Assembly (NCBI GenBank): GCA_000720995.1
Contig: JOEL01000005.1
Coordinates: 124,001 to 188,000 of the forward strand
Source: Streptomyces celluloflavus
GTDB lineage: Bacteria; Actinomycetota; Actinomycetes; Streptomycetales; Streptomycetaceae
DNA length: 64,000 nucleotides
Direction of reading: 5' to 3'
Shown here: positions 1 to 8,048 of the stretch, piece after piece
How the letters are laid out: every line of letters begins with the position of its first letter
Position numbering within the stretch: the stretch's first letter is position 1
Notes under the pieces: model-generated
The model's input: only the letters and a program-made list of their open reading frames with translations
Database searches by the model: none
Told to the model about the DNA's origin: nothing
Program-made: the position numbers and the translations under genes

Positions 1-145
1 TTCGGAGGGCGATCCGACCGGGGGCGGCGGTCCGCACCCGAATCGGTGGGTGATAACGACGGCCGACAACGGTGCCGCGGGCGTGATGAAGGACAGCGAC
101 ATCATCAGCGAGACCGACTCGCTGCCCGCTTGCGGAATCTCCTGA
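1..145 (+). CDS. C-terminal fragment of a small secreted-type protein (paralogue of next gene)
   Basis: An open frame runs from the left edge to TGA at 143-145; the start lies outside the window. The visible 47 residues resemble the C terminus of the protein encoded at 519-950: both carry a proline-histidine-proline/arginine-tryptophan stretch, an acidic alanine-rich turn, a basic residue before an aspartate, then ISETD or YSETD and a terminal Cys-containing tail. The two genes therefore look like tandem paralogues (SH3-like fold suspected). No catalytic motif is visible and the function is unknown. Confidence 0.6.
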   Translation, partial: SEGDPTGGGGPHPNRWVITTADNGAAGVMKDSDIISETDSLPACGIS

Positions 146-518
146 CCGTGCGCGCGCTCACGGGCTGGCTGCCGCCGGTGACATCGACGGCGGCGGACCG
201 TCCCGGTTGCCGGCCCGCCGACCTGAGCGGCGGCGCCATTGCGGACCGCCGCGGCGTTGCCGGGCGCCGTCGGCTTCGGCTCCCGGCAACGCCCGTACGC
301 ACCACGGCACTTGACCCTTGCGTGACGTGATCGAAATCGAACGGGGCGGGGTGACGATTACGCACCGGGAGCGGGACGCGCACCCGCGTTCCGTCCCGTC
401 CCGCTCCGCCTCGTGAAGATCACGGCCGCACCCATGACCGCCCCGTGACGCTGCCGCACGACGGCAGCGGACCTCGGCCCCCGGAACAGATCGGACCCCG
501 GAACAGAAAGGAAACAGC
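146..518. other. Intergenic region upstream of the 143-aa secreted protein
   Basis: 373 bases without a convincing gene; the overlapping open frames are arginine/proline-rich shadows. A TTGACC hexamer at 311-316 could be a -35 element for the downstream gene, but no clear -10 follows at 17-18 bases. A purine-rich ribosome-binding site (AGAAAGGAA) lies just before the ATG at 519. Confidence 0.4.
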
Positions 519-950
519 ATGCACCTTCACCGAAAGCTCGCACCGCTCGCGGCCACCGCCCTGGCCGCCGCCGCCCTGGCCCTGCTCCCGCCCGCGGCGG
601 CCCACGCAACGGCCCGCCCCGCCGCCGCGGAGGGGGCCAACGCCGCGCCGGCCTGCTCGGACGCCGGGTTCACCAGGACGAGCCCTTACGGCAAGACCTT
701 CGAGGTGTACTGGTGCGACAACGTCGCACCGACCCCGGTACACGCCGATGAGGGCGACGGTTCGACCATCGTGGGAACGCTGAAGACGAGCCACAGCTGG
801 TTCGCCTGCCGGATCGACAACGGCCCCGACAACGGGAGTTCCGTCCACCCGCACCGGTGGCTGATGACCGAGGCGGACGATACGCACGCGTGGGGAATGG
901 TCCCCGACAAGCACATCTACAGCGAAACCGATCCCGTACCGAGCTGCTGA
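519..950 (+). CDS. Small secreted SH3-like protein
   Basis: 143 residues. The N terminus is a classic Sec signal peptide: basic HLHRK, then an alanine/leucine hydrophobic core to about residue 30 with an AHA-type cleavage region. The mature part has four cysteines, an aspartate/histidine-rich middle and a repeated WxxxxxD pattern, and resembles extracellular bacterial SH3-type domains. AGAAAGGAA precedes the ATG at good spacing, fixing the start. It is a paralogue of the truncated gene at the left edge, so small secreted proteins were duplicated in tandem here. The molecular role is unknown; cell-wall or extracellular binding is only an inference from size and export signal. Confidence 0.7.
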   Translation: MHLHRKLAPLAATALAAAALALLPPAAAHATARPAAAEGANAAPACSDAGFTRTSPYGKTFEVYWCDNVAPTPVHADEGDGSTIVGTLKTSHSWFACRIDNGPDNGSSVHPHRWLMTEADDTHAWGMVPDKHIYSETDPVPSC

Positions 951-1403
951 CGGCCAAGACCGGCCGGTGACAAGGGCGTCACTCCGGGCCCCGTCACCAT
1001 CGACCAGCGATTGCCGACCGGCCGGCCCGCCCCGGCAAGGCGCCCCGGAGCCCTGTGGCGCGGACCGCGGGCCTCGCCGCCCCTGGACTCCTGGGCGGCG
1101 AGGCCCGCCGTACCGGATGCGGCCCGGCGTCGGCCGCTACCGGGCGGGATCGTCCCGCACCACGTTCCCGCCCGGCCCGCGATCAGTCGGACCCACCGGA
1201 CCCACCGGACCCACCGGACCCACCGGACCAGGCGTCCGCACCGGCACCGGGCGCCCGGTAATTCGAGGGCGCAAAACTCATGATTCACGTACGGTCGTAG
1301 TAGAGGTGATAGGTCTTCCCGGTTGTGTTGCTGACCGCGCCGGCGCGACCTCGAACCCGAGCGTCACCACCCCCTTTGGCCGTACCGAGCGGAAGGCGCC
1401 GCC
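951..1403. other. Intergenic region with a 9-bp tandem repeat
   Basis: No convincing gene. The frames that cross it read as low-complexity repeats (Gly-Pro-Thr or Asp-Pro-Pro) because of the tandem repeat at 1188-1232. An AT-richer stretch at about 1265-1310 is the likeliest place for the promoter of the downstream acetyltransferase, but I could not fix hexamers. Confidence 0.4.
1188..1232. repeat. 9-bp tandem repeat (CGGACCCAC), 4 perfect copies plus a partial one
   Basis: Perfect copies begin at 1188, 1197, 1206 and 1215, followed by a diverged copy. Length is a multiple of three, so frames stay open across it, which explains the collagen-like shadow reading. Confidence 0.9.
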
Positions 1404-2144
1404 TTGTTCTCCCCCGTGTTCACCGACCTCTGGCTCTCTCCCTACGCTCAAGGAGAGATCCTCCACAGTGACGACGCGTTCGTCCTCACCGTGAACCCCG
1501 ACCTGGACGAGGACACCCCCGTCATGGTGCTGGAGACGCTCGACGGGAAGGTCTCCGTCGCCCTGACGCCCGAGATGGCCGCCGCGGCCGGTCTCAAGCC
1601 GGGGGAGGACCTGAACGAGGAGTCGTTCCGCCGGCATCTCGGACAAGCGGGGATCGCGCTGCACGGGGCCGACTACCTCTTCACCTTCCTGGGCGAGGAA
1701 AGAGACGCGCTGCTGCGGGAGGCGACGGGTGACGGCATCCGGCAGCTGACCGCGCGGGACGCGGAGGTCTTCGCCGCCTTCGAAGCTTCGGCGTCGGAAC
1801 AGGACCGGGACAGCGCGTACGTGGAACTGGACCACTGGCTGGTGTACGGAGCCTTCGAGGACGGGCGCCTCGTCTGCGCCGCGAGCATGTACCCGTGGAA
1901 CGACTCGACCGTCGCGGACCTCGGCGTGCTGACCCTGCCGCCCGCCCGGGGGAAGGGACACGCCCGCCGCGTCGTCCGCGCCATCTGCCGCCATGCCGCC
2001 GGGCAGGGTTATGAGTCCCAGTACCGGTGCCAGCTCGACAACCATGCTTCCACGGCACTGGCCAAGTCGGCCGGACTGACGTTGTTCGCGAAGTGGGATG
2101 CCGTGTTCGTCGAGCCCGAGGACTCCGAGGACTCCGAGGACTGA
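1404..2144 (+). CDS. GNAT-family N-acetyltransferase
   Basis: 246 residues. The N-terminal 110 residues form an acidic alpha/beta region; the C-terminal half (about 125-235) is a GNAT domain. The acetyl-CoA pyrophosphate-binding motif is visible near residues 172-190 as LGVLTLPPARGKGHA, matching the V-x-P-x-R-G-x-G-x-A/G pattern. A tail of three Glu-Asp-Ser units comes from a 9-bp repeat (GAGGACTCC, 2118-2143). This two-part architecture is common in Streptomyces proteins that acetylate small amines, but the substrate cannot be read from sequence. The gene converges on the next one and shares a strong terminator hairpin with it. Confidence 0.8.
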   Translation: MFSPVFTDLWLSPYAQGEILHSDDAFVLTVNPDLDEDTPVMVLETLDGKVSVALTPEMAAAAGLKPGEDLNEESFRRHLGQAGIALHGADYLFTFLGEERDALLREATGDGIRQLTARDAEVFAAFEASASEQDRDSAYVELDHWLVYGAFEDGRLVCAASMYPWNDSTVADLGVLTLPPARGKGHARRVVRAICRHAAGQGYESQYRCQLDNHASTALAKSAGLTLFAKWDAVFVEPEDSEDSED

Positions 2145-2162
2145 GCCGGGCGGTTGGGCCGA

Positions 2163-2198
2163 CCGCGGCCACCTGCCCTCCGGGCACGGTGGCCGCGG
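2163..2198. terminator. Bidirectional hairpin terminator between convergent acetyltransferase genes
   Basis: An 11-bp perfect outer stem (2163-2173 with 2188-2198) and a 5-bp inner stem (2174-2178 with 2182-2186) with a TCC loop and one bulged C. It lies 19 bases after the plus-strand stop and 80 bases beyond the minus-strand stop. U-tracts are lacking, as is usual in high-GC actinomycetes. Confidence 0.75.
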
Positions 2199-2277
2199 CG
2201 GCATCATCCGAGAGACCTCCCCGGCTCCCGGCTCCCGCACCGCGGCCCCGCCCGTCGGCAGCTCAAGTGACCGCCGG

Positions 2278-3354
2278 CTAGAAGGACTTGATCAGGCTGA
2301 CCGAGCGCCGGACCGTGCGGAAGCCGAGGCGTTCGTAGAGGCCGACGGCTCCGGTGAGGCTCTCGGAGTCGACGTCGAGGAGTGCCTTGTCGAAGCCCGC
2401 GTCCCGGTATGTGTGCAGGACCCGGGTGAGGAGGGCGCGGGCGAGCCCCCGGCCCCGCCACTCGGGGCGCACGCCCACGGTGCCCACGTAGCCGAAGGAG
2501 TAGCCCTGCGCCTCCCAGTCCTCCTTGGTGACCGAGCTGGTGACGAGCGCGACGACCTGGTCGACCCCGTTCGCGTCGGGAGCGACCGCGACGAGTGAGA
2601 GGTCGGGCCGGAAGTCCTCCAGTGTTTCGCCCTCCGCCCACTCCCTGGCGGTGCTGGGCTGGGACCCCCAGTGGTCGCGGAACGCGGCGTTGCACGCCAG
2701 CCGTGCCGGCTCCGTCCACCGCTGCCCATAGCTCTCCAGCCGCACCGCGGGGTCGAGCGGAATCTCGGGAATCGGGTCGGCGAGGTCGCGTTCGAGCTCC
2801 AGCCACCACCGCGCCGTCTCGTATCCGTGGGCGTGCAGCAGGTGGATGGTCGCGGTGGTGCTCTCCTCTGCGCCGGAGACCAGCCAGCCGGGGAGCGTCT
2901 CTTCGCAGGCCGCGAGGTGTTGCCGCCCGCGGGCTTCCTGCCAGGCGAGGAGCGCCGTACCGATGCCCTCGCCGCGCCGCTGCGGATGCACGCAGCCGTC
3001 GAGCGAGACCTGCACCAGAGTCTCCCGCACCTCGTCCAGGGTCGCGGCACCGTAGGCGACGGCGCGACCGGACGGGTCGAGCGCGAGCATCATGTCGCGA
3101 TCCGGCGTGAAGTTCGGTGCGTTGAATGCCAGCTCGATCTCTTGGCGGGTGATGCTGCTCGTGGGGTGATCGACCGCACCCGCGGCACGCATCAGTTCAT
3201 GGAGGATCGGGATGTCGGCGTGACCGGCCGTGCGCCAGTGCAGATCGGCGCCGGCCGTGGGAAGCGGGAGCTCGCGCGGTGCGCTGATCCGCTCGCTGAG
3301 TGGGGCGAGCTGAGCCGGCTCGGCCGCGGCCGAGCCGAAAACGGCCTCCGACAT
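2278..3354 (-). CDS. Tandem double-GNAT acetyltransferase
   Basis: 358 residues from ATG at 3354, preceded by AAAGGAG. A longer open frame exists upstream but runs through repeat DNA, so the RBS-supported start is preferred. Two GNAT domains are visible: the first (about 40-190) has VHPQRRGEGIGTALL; the second (about 200-355) has VRPEWRGRGLARALL followed by the NxxAxxxYxxxGF-like segment VGLYERLGFRTVRR. Tandem GNAT proteins include mycothiol synthase and aminoglycoside- or peptide-modifying enzymes; this one is not obviously any of those. The substrate is unknown. Confidence 0.8.
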   Translation of the reverse strand: MSEAVFGSAAAEPAQLAPLSERISAPRELPLPTAGADLHWRTAGHADIPILHELMRAAGAVDHPTSSITRQEIELAFNAPNFTPDRDMMLALDPSGRAVAYGAATLDEVRETLVQVSLDGCVHPQRRGEGIGTALLAWQEARGRQHLAACEETLPGWLVSGAEESTTATIHLLHAHGYETARWWLELERDLADPIPEIPLDPAVRLESYGQRWTEPARLACNAAFRDHWGSQPSTAREWAEGETLEDFRPDLSLVAVAPDANGVDQVVALVTSSVTKEDWEAQGYSFGYVGTVGVRPEWRGRGLARALLTRVLHTYRDAGFDKALLDVDSESLTGAVGLYERLGFRTVRRSVSLIKSF

Positions 3355-3370
3355 GGAAGGTCTCCTTTGA

Positions 3371-3397
3371 GTAACGATCGATGTTGTAACGATCATA
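3371..3397 (-). promoter_or_regulatory. Candidate promoter/operator of the double-GNAT gene
   Basis: A TATGAT -10-like hexamer on the minus strand (3392-3397) lies about 38 bases before the start codon. Two exact 9-bp direct repeats (GTAACGATC, 3371-3379 and 3386-3394, 15-bp spacing) overlap and follow it, as expected for a repressor site. No good -35 is visible. Confidence 0.4.
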
Positions 3398-3440
3398 GTT
3401 GATTCATTAGATCGAGGTCGGGGAATTTCTGCGGCGACAG

Positions 3441-3489
3441 TCCGGCGTGCGGCGTCCCGCATCCCGTATCCGGCGTCCCGCATCCCGCC
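3441..3489. repeat. Heptameric tandem array (TCCSGCR), seven units
   Basis: Seven contiguous 7-bp units: TCCGGCG, TGCGGCG, TCCCGCA, TCCCGTA, TCCGGCG, TCCCGCA, TCCCGCC. They are followed at about 3491-3518 by three units of a 9-bp repeat (CGCCAAGGG-like). Comparable 7-bp arrays occur at 35507-35548 and 35687-35721. Confidence 0.85.
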
Positions 3490-3696
3490 GACGCCAAGGG
3501 CGCCAAGGGCCTCAAGGGTGGCGCCATCCAGGCCCACGGCGATACGGCGGAAGATGTGGCCGCGCATCCCGAACGCGCGGCGGGCCGGCTCCCCGAACGG
3601 GTCGGACGCCCGCCCGTCGAGCCAACCGGAGGTGCGGAGTGAGCGCCGCCATGCCCCGTGCAATGACCGCCCCATGGCGGACCTTCAGCGGCGGCT

Positions 3697-3758
3697 GGAG
3701 CGGTGAAGGGGCGGTGGGAGCGGCGTAGGGGGCGGTGGGAGCGGCGAAAGGGCGGCTG
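3697..3758. repeat. 20-21-bp tandem repeat, three units
   Basis: Units beginning GGAGCGG start at 3697 (20 bp), 3717 (21 bp) and 3738 (21 bp). Each has the form GGAGCGG, then CGWARGG-like, then GCGGYTG. The array ends eight bases before the perfect hairpin at 3767. Confidence 0.8.
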
Positions 3759-3766
3759 AAATGGCG

Positions 3767-3799
3767 AAGGTCCCCGCACTCGCTGAGTGCGGGGACCTT
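3767..3799. terminator. Perfect 15-bp inverted repeat with 3-nt loop
   Basis: Arm 3767-3781 pairs perfectly with 3785-3799 around a GCT loop (AGC on the minus strand). It is a strong transcription terminator in either direction. On the minus strand it directly follows the candidate structured RNA at 3800-3904. Confidence 0.8.
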
Positions 3800-3904
3800 C
3801 TTCGTGGAGCGCCCGGCAGGCCTTGCACCTGCATTTCCCGCCGGCAGGCGGACGTCTTTCCTTGGACCACAGACGCGTGACTCCCGTGCTGTGCACCGAA
3901 GTTG
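3767..3904 (-). ncRNA. Candidate small structured RNA with cloverleaf-like fold
   Basis: Read on the minus strand, a TATGAT -10 (3911-3916) precedes about 135 bases that contain three successive short hairpins: GGA/TCC, CCGCC/GGCGG, and a 5-bp GCAGG/CCTGC stem with a 7-base TGCAAGG loop like a T-arm. They are flanked by GTGG and CCAC, and a 3' segment ending in CTCCA follows the T-arm-like hairpin. The 15-bp terminator hairpin comes next. It is not a canonical tRNA: the loop lacks the TTC signature and the acceptor strands do not pair fully. Function unknown; a degenerate tRNA-like sequence or regulatory RNA are both possible. Confidence 0.4.
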
Positions 3905-4298
3905 TACATGATCATACAGGACCCGGAGGGCGCCGGTGTCCACCCGCGGCCTGGGCGGACAGCCCCAGCTTCAACCCCGGGCCGGGTCCGGTTCGGCGAG
4001 GCGTCGGAGCTCCGGGCGCGGCCGCTGCCGGGTGCCGGTCGCGCGCAGCCAAATTGCTGGACTTCCGTAGCCAGCCCCTGATAGATCTGCTGGCCAAGTC
4101 GGTCCGCAGGTCTGCCGAGACCGGTTCGGACGCTTCCCCCTCTCCGCATCCTCTCCGGGACGCTCTCGGACACCGACCGGCTCCGACCGTGCGACCACGC
4201 CGGTGAACGCCACACCGCCGGGCCGCGGATCACCGCCGTCACGGCGGTCCGGCGCGCACCGGCGCTGCCCCGTCCCACCGCCGCTATGAGGTGCACCC
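3905..4298. other. Intergenic region upstream of the M28 peptidase gene
   Basis: Apart from the minus-strand -10 at 3911-3916, I see no gene or clear signal. A TGAGGTG ribosome-binding sequence at 4287-4293 lies before the GTG at 4299. Confidence 0.4.
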
Positions 4299-6602
4299 GT
4301 GCAGGTCCTGACCACGATGCGCAGACGGATACCGGCCCTGGCCGTTCTCCTGCTGCTGTTGTTCACCGGTATCGCGACCATGCTGCCGCTGCATACCGCC
4401 GAACCCCGGCCGGCCTCCGCCGCCACCGGCGACTTCTCGGCGGCCCGCGCGCTCGCCCGGCTCGACGGCATCGCGAAGGTCCCGCACCCGGCGGGTTCGG
4501 CCGCCCAGGCGGACGTACGCAAGTACCTCGTCGGTGAGCTGCGGAAGCTGGGGCTGCGGCCCGAGAGCCGGACCCGGGTCGTCCCCTCCCACGACGACAG
4601 CCCGGCCCTCCTCGGGTCCGTCGCCAACATCCACACCACGATCCCCGGCAAGGAATCCACCGGCCGGGTCCTCCTCGTCGCCCACTACGACTCCGTGCCG
4701 ATCGCCCCGGGCGCCGCCGACGACGGCTCCGGCGTCGCCACGATCCTCGAACTCGCCCGCGTCCTCAAGGCCGGACCCCAGCACCGCAACGACATCGAAC
4801 TCCTCTTCACCGACGGCGAGGAGCAAGGGCTGCTCGGCGCGAAGGCGTTCGCCGAGGCGGAGGCCGGTACGCACCGGGCCGCCGACCCCGAGCGGACCGT
4901 CGTGGTGAACCTGGAGAGCCGGGGCCCCTCCGGGCCCGCCGTGATGTTCCAGATGGCGGGCACCGGTCTCACCCCCGCCGTACGGGCCTCCGGCGCGCTC
5001 ACCACGTCGTTCTCCGCTGCGTTTTACGATCACCTGCCCAACGACACCGACCTGACCGCCCTCGGCGAGGCCGGTATGCGAGGCATCAACTTCGCCTTCA
5101 TGGACGGCTCCGGGCACTACCACACCGGTCACGACAGCATCGACCGGCTCGATGCCGCGAGCGTGCAGGACATGGGAGAGGCGGCACTCGGCGCGGTCCG
5201 CCAGCTCGGCGGGGCGGACCTCGCCGAGAGCGGCTCGGACGCCACGTACTTCTCCCTGTTCGGCACGGTTGTGTCGTATCCGGCATGGCTGAACCTGCCG
5301 CTCGCCGTGGCGGCTGCGCTGGGCGTGGCCCTGCTGCTGTGGTGCGGCCGACGCCGCGGACTGTCCCCGGGCGGGGCCGGGCGGGCGGCCGCGACCTTCC
5401 CGCTCACGCTGATCGGCGCGGCGGCGATCGGCCTGGCCGGGTGGTGGGTACTGAGCCTGGTCCGGCCGGACTTCGTGCTCGGCGAGGGCAGCGTCTACCA
5501 CCTCGGCCGGTACGCGTGGGGCGAGGTGCTGCTGCTCCTGGTACTGCTCGTCGCCTGGTACCGCTGGGCCCGTCGCACGGCGTCACCGCTGGACATCGTG
5601 GTGGGGGTGCTCGGCTGGTTCGCGCTGCTCGCGGTGGTCTGCGCGGTGCTGCTGCCCGGGGGCGCCTACCTCTTCACCTGGCCGGCGCTGATCGGACTGG
5701 CCGTCGTCGCCGTGACGCTGCGGCTCACGCCCGCCGACTCCCCATGGCGGGCGGTGGCCGCAGCGGTGACCGCGGTACCGGCCGTGCCGCTCCTCCTGCC
5801 GGTCGTCCTCCTGCTGCTGCCCGCCCTGGGACTGACGCGCACCGCCGCCCCGCTGCTCCTCGCCGCGCTGCTCACCGCCGTACTGCTCAGCCTCCTGGAA
5901 CCGCTTCCCGCGCGCCGGAAGATCACCGCCGGGATGCTCGCGGTGGCGGTGGCAGGCGCGGGCACCCTGGTCGTGGGCACCGCCCTCGACGACTACAGCG
6001 CCGACGAACCCCGGCCGGTCAGCCTCGGATACGCCCTGGAGACGGACACGGGCAAGGCCACCTGGGTCAGCTCCGGCGACACCTCCCAGCCCGCCGTCGG
6101 CAAGCTGCTCACCGGCGAGCCGGCGCACTACGACGACCGCATCCCCGACCTGGGCGGCGAAGCGCTCGCGAACGGACCGGCCAAGGCCGCCACCCTGGAC
6201 GCCCCGCGCACCGAGAACACCTCGACCACCGAGGCCGACGGCGTACGCACCATCCGGGTCCGCATCAAGGCCCCCGTCGGCGCCCACACCCTCGCCGTCT
6301 ACGCCGGCACCCACGCCCACCGGATCCTCGACGCCACCGTCGAAGGCGCCGAGCTCACCGGCGGACCCCAGGACCCGCAGGACGACTGGGGCTGGAGCTT
6401 CAGCTACGCCGCCCCGCCCGCCGACGGCCTCGACCTCGTCATCCGCACCCGCGGCAAGGGCCCCCTGCCGCTCCGCGTGGTATCCACCGCGGTCGGCCTG
6501 CCCGACGGCGTCGGCGCACCCGCCCTGACCGCGGACCAGAGCTGGGCGAGCTGGCCCTCGGTCGCCGGTCAGACCTTCGTCGTACGGACCTTCCGGCTCT
6601 GA
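4299..6602 (+). CDS. M28-family zinc metallopeptidase with multi-pass membrane C terminus
   Basis: 767 residues. An N-terminal hydrophobic segment (about 9-30) is a signal anchor. Residues about 50-310 form an extracytoplasmic M28 aminopeptidase domain: zinc-site motifs HYDS, ADDGSG and EEQGLLG are all present in order, with a later H in SGHYHTGHDS. About eight hydrophobic helices follow (residues 325-560), then an extracytoplasmic beta-rich C-terminal domain. This is the architecture of ER metallopeptidase 1-like M28 proteins. The enzyme should cleave N-terminal residues of extracellular peptides. GTG 4299 has TGAGGTG in front; ATG at 4317 is an alternative start. It stands alone. Confidence 0.85.
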   Translation: MQVLTTMRRRIPALAVLLLLLFTGIATMLPLHTAEPRPASAATGDFSAARALARLDGIAKVPHPAGSAAQADVRKYLVGELRKLGLRPESRTRVVPSHDDSPALLGSVANIHTTIPGKESTGRVLLVAHYDSVPIAPGAADDGSGVATILELARVLKAGPQHRNDIELLFTDGEEQGLLGAKAFAEAEAGTHRAADPERTVVVNLESRGPSGPAVMFQMAGTGLTPAVRASGALTTSFSAAFYDHLPNDTDLTALGEAGMRGINFAFMDGSGHYHTGHDSIDRLDAASVQDMGEAALGAVRQLGGADLAESGSDATYFSLFGTVVSYPAWLNLPLAVAAALGVALLLWCGRRRGLSPGGAGRAAATFPLTLIGAAAIGLAGWWVLSLVRPDFVLGEGSVYHLGRYAWGEVLLLLVLLVAWYRWARRTASPLDIVVGVLGWFALLAVVCAVLLPGGAYLFTWPALIGLAVVAVTLRLTPADSPWRAVAAAVTAVPAVPLLLPVVLLLLPALGLTRTAAPLLLAALLTAVLLSLLEPLPARRKITAGMLAVAVAGAGTLVVGTALDDYSADEPRPVSLGYALETDTGKATWVSSGDTSQPAVGKLLTGEPAHYDDRIPDLGGEALANGPAKAATLDAPRTENTSTTEADGVRTIRVRIKAPVGAHTLAVYAGTHAHRILDATVEGAELTGGPQDPQDDWGWSFSYAAPPADGLDLVIRTRGKGPLPLRVVSTAVGLPDGVGAPALTADQSWASWPSVAGQTFVVRTFRL

Positions 6603-7117
6603 CGGCACGAGGCGAAAGCCGGGCCATGCGGATCCGTCCGTGCCGGCGGCGGTCGGCTCGCCGTACGCCGGCCCCGGCACCGTCTCCCGCCACCTGGGCA
6701 TCCCGCCCGAGCGGGACCGGCGACCCGTCTCCGCGTCGGCACGCGCGTCCCGTACCGGCGGACCGGTCGCGTCGACGGCGTCCTGACCGGCGGCACTTGG
6801 CACTGACGGGCCGTCAGCCACGCCCCGTACACGCCCTGTCGACGGGAGCCGGGGCGGAGCCGCGCCGCGCAGCGTCCCGCACCCACACCGCCCCGGATGC
6901 GCCACCGGACACCTTCCGGGCCGGGTCGGACCCGCGGTTCCGGGGTCTCCGTGGCTATCGCTCTCCGCGGGTGGGGCGGCCGTTTCGGGTGGGTATTCGA
7001 GAATGGGCGGGGCGCCGCCGGTGCGGAGAAAGGCGGAATTTAGGCGGCCCTTTTCGCCGGGGCCGCGGGTATCGTCTTGCGGGAACCGCCGAATAGGAGA
7101 CTGGGGGCGGAGTTCTG
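6603..7117. other. Intergenic region before the aromatic-compound locus
   Basis: 515 bases with only arginine/proline-rich shadow frames. AT content rises from about 7020, the likely promoter zone for the VOC dioxygenase gene, whose GGGGGCGGAG ribosome-binding site is at 7102-7111. No definite -35/-10 pair was found. Confidence 0.4.
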
Positions 7118-8032
7118 ATGATTACCCATGTCCGGAGTGTGGCGCTCGGTGTGCCCGACATCGGCGCCGCGCGGGAATTCTTCGAGAAGCACTGGCAATT
7201 GGACCTCGTCGGCGCCGACTCGGACCGGGTGTTCCTGGGCGCCGGGTGCCAGGACGGTCACGTACTGCGCCTGCGGGCCACCGCCGAGCCCCGGGTGGAC
7301 CTGCTGTGCCTGGCCGCGGCCACCGACGCCGATGTGGACGAGATCGCCGAACGGGTGGCGGCGCACCCGCTCGGCCGCCTCCTCAGTACGCCCGCCACCA
7401 GCACCGATGCGGGTGGGGGATACCGGTTCCGGTTCCTCGACTGCGAAGGGCGCACCGTCGAGGTGTCCTCCGGGGTGGCGGCGCGGGCGTTCCGGGCCGT
7501 CGAACCGGGCGAGAGCAGACCCACCGGTATCAGCCACGTGGTGCTCAACACCGCGGACCTGCCGGCCGCATTGGCGTTCTACCAATCGGTTTTCGGTCTC
7601 AAGGTGAGCGACTGGGTGGAGGACATCATGGTATTCCTCCGCGCCGGGACGACCCATCACCTGCTCGCGTTCACCCGCGCACCGCACGTTTCACTGAATC
7701 ACGTCGCATTCGAATTGCGGGGAATCGACGAATTCATGCGGGCGACCGGTGACATGGTGCGGAAGGGGTACGCACCACTGTGGGGACCCGGCCGCCACGG
7801 GGTCGGTGCGAACACTTTCACCTACTTCCAGGAACCGACATCGAGCTTCGTCGCGGAATACACCACAGGAATGCTGCGGATCGATCCCGACCACGAGTGG
7901 ACGCCCCGCGTCTACCCGGGCAACGCGCAGACCAGCGACACCTGGGGAGTGGCGTCGCCGCGCGACGACGCGGTGTCGGCCCAGCTGCGGGGCTGCCCGG
8001 ACACGGGCCTGTGGCAGCCGCCGCCGGTGTGA
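7118..8032 (+). CDS. Extradiol-type VOC dioxygenase (BphC-like)
   Basis: 304 residues, two vicinal-oxygen-chelate domains, the usual size of type I extradiol ring-cleavage dioxygenases. The predicted Fe(II) ligands are present: His140 (GISHVVLNT), His195 (SLNHVAFEL) and Glu247 (FVAEYTT). His180/181 and His227 sit where the second-sphere histidines of BphC lie. It should open a catecholic ring next to its two hydroxyls. It is followed 16 bases later by an SDR resembling dihydrodiol dehydrogenases, and faces the Rieske dioxygenase operon, which fits dioxygenation, rearomatisation and meta-cleavage. Which catechol it uses is unknown. Confidence 0.8.
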   Translation: MITHVRSVALGVPDIGAAREFFEKHWQLDLVGADSDRVFLGAGCQDGHVLRLRATAEPRVDLLCLAAATDADVDEIAERVAAHPLGRLLSTPATSTDAGGGYRFRFLDCEGRTVEVSSGVAARAFRAVEPGESRPTGISHVVLNTADLPAALAFYQSVFGLKVSDWVEDIMVFLRAGTTHHLLAFTRAPHVSLNHVAFELRGIDEFMRATGDMVRKGYAPLWGPGRHGVGANTFTYFQEPTSSFVAEYTTGMLRIDPDHEWTPRVYPGNAQTSDTWGVASPRDDAVSAQLRGCPDTGLWQPPPV

Positions 8033-8048
8033 GGGGGAGGACCGGCCG

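Noticed and set aside
967-1494. Plus-strand frame with collagen-like Gly-Pro-Thr repeats
   Set aside because: The repeat is produced by a 9-bp DNA tandem repeat that keeps all frames open; flanking codons are arginine-rich with no ribosome-binding site.
3767-3904. Canonical tRNA on the minus strand
   Set aside because: T-loop lacks the TTC signature and the acceptor strands do not pair; kept only as a structured-RNA candidate.
5285-7096. 603-aa plus-strand frame overlapping the M28 peptidase
   Set aside because: Arg/Pro/Gly-rich shadow of the true gene's frame in GC-rich DNA; no domain and no start signal.
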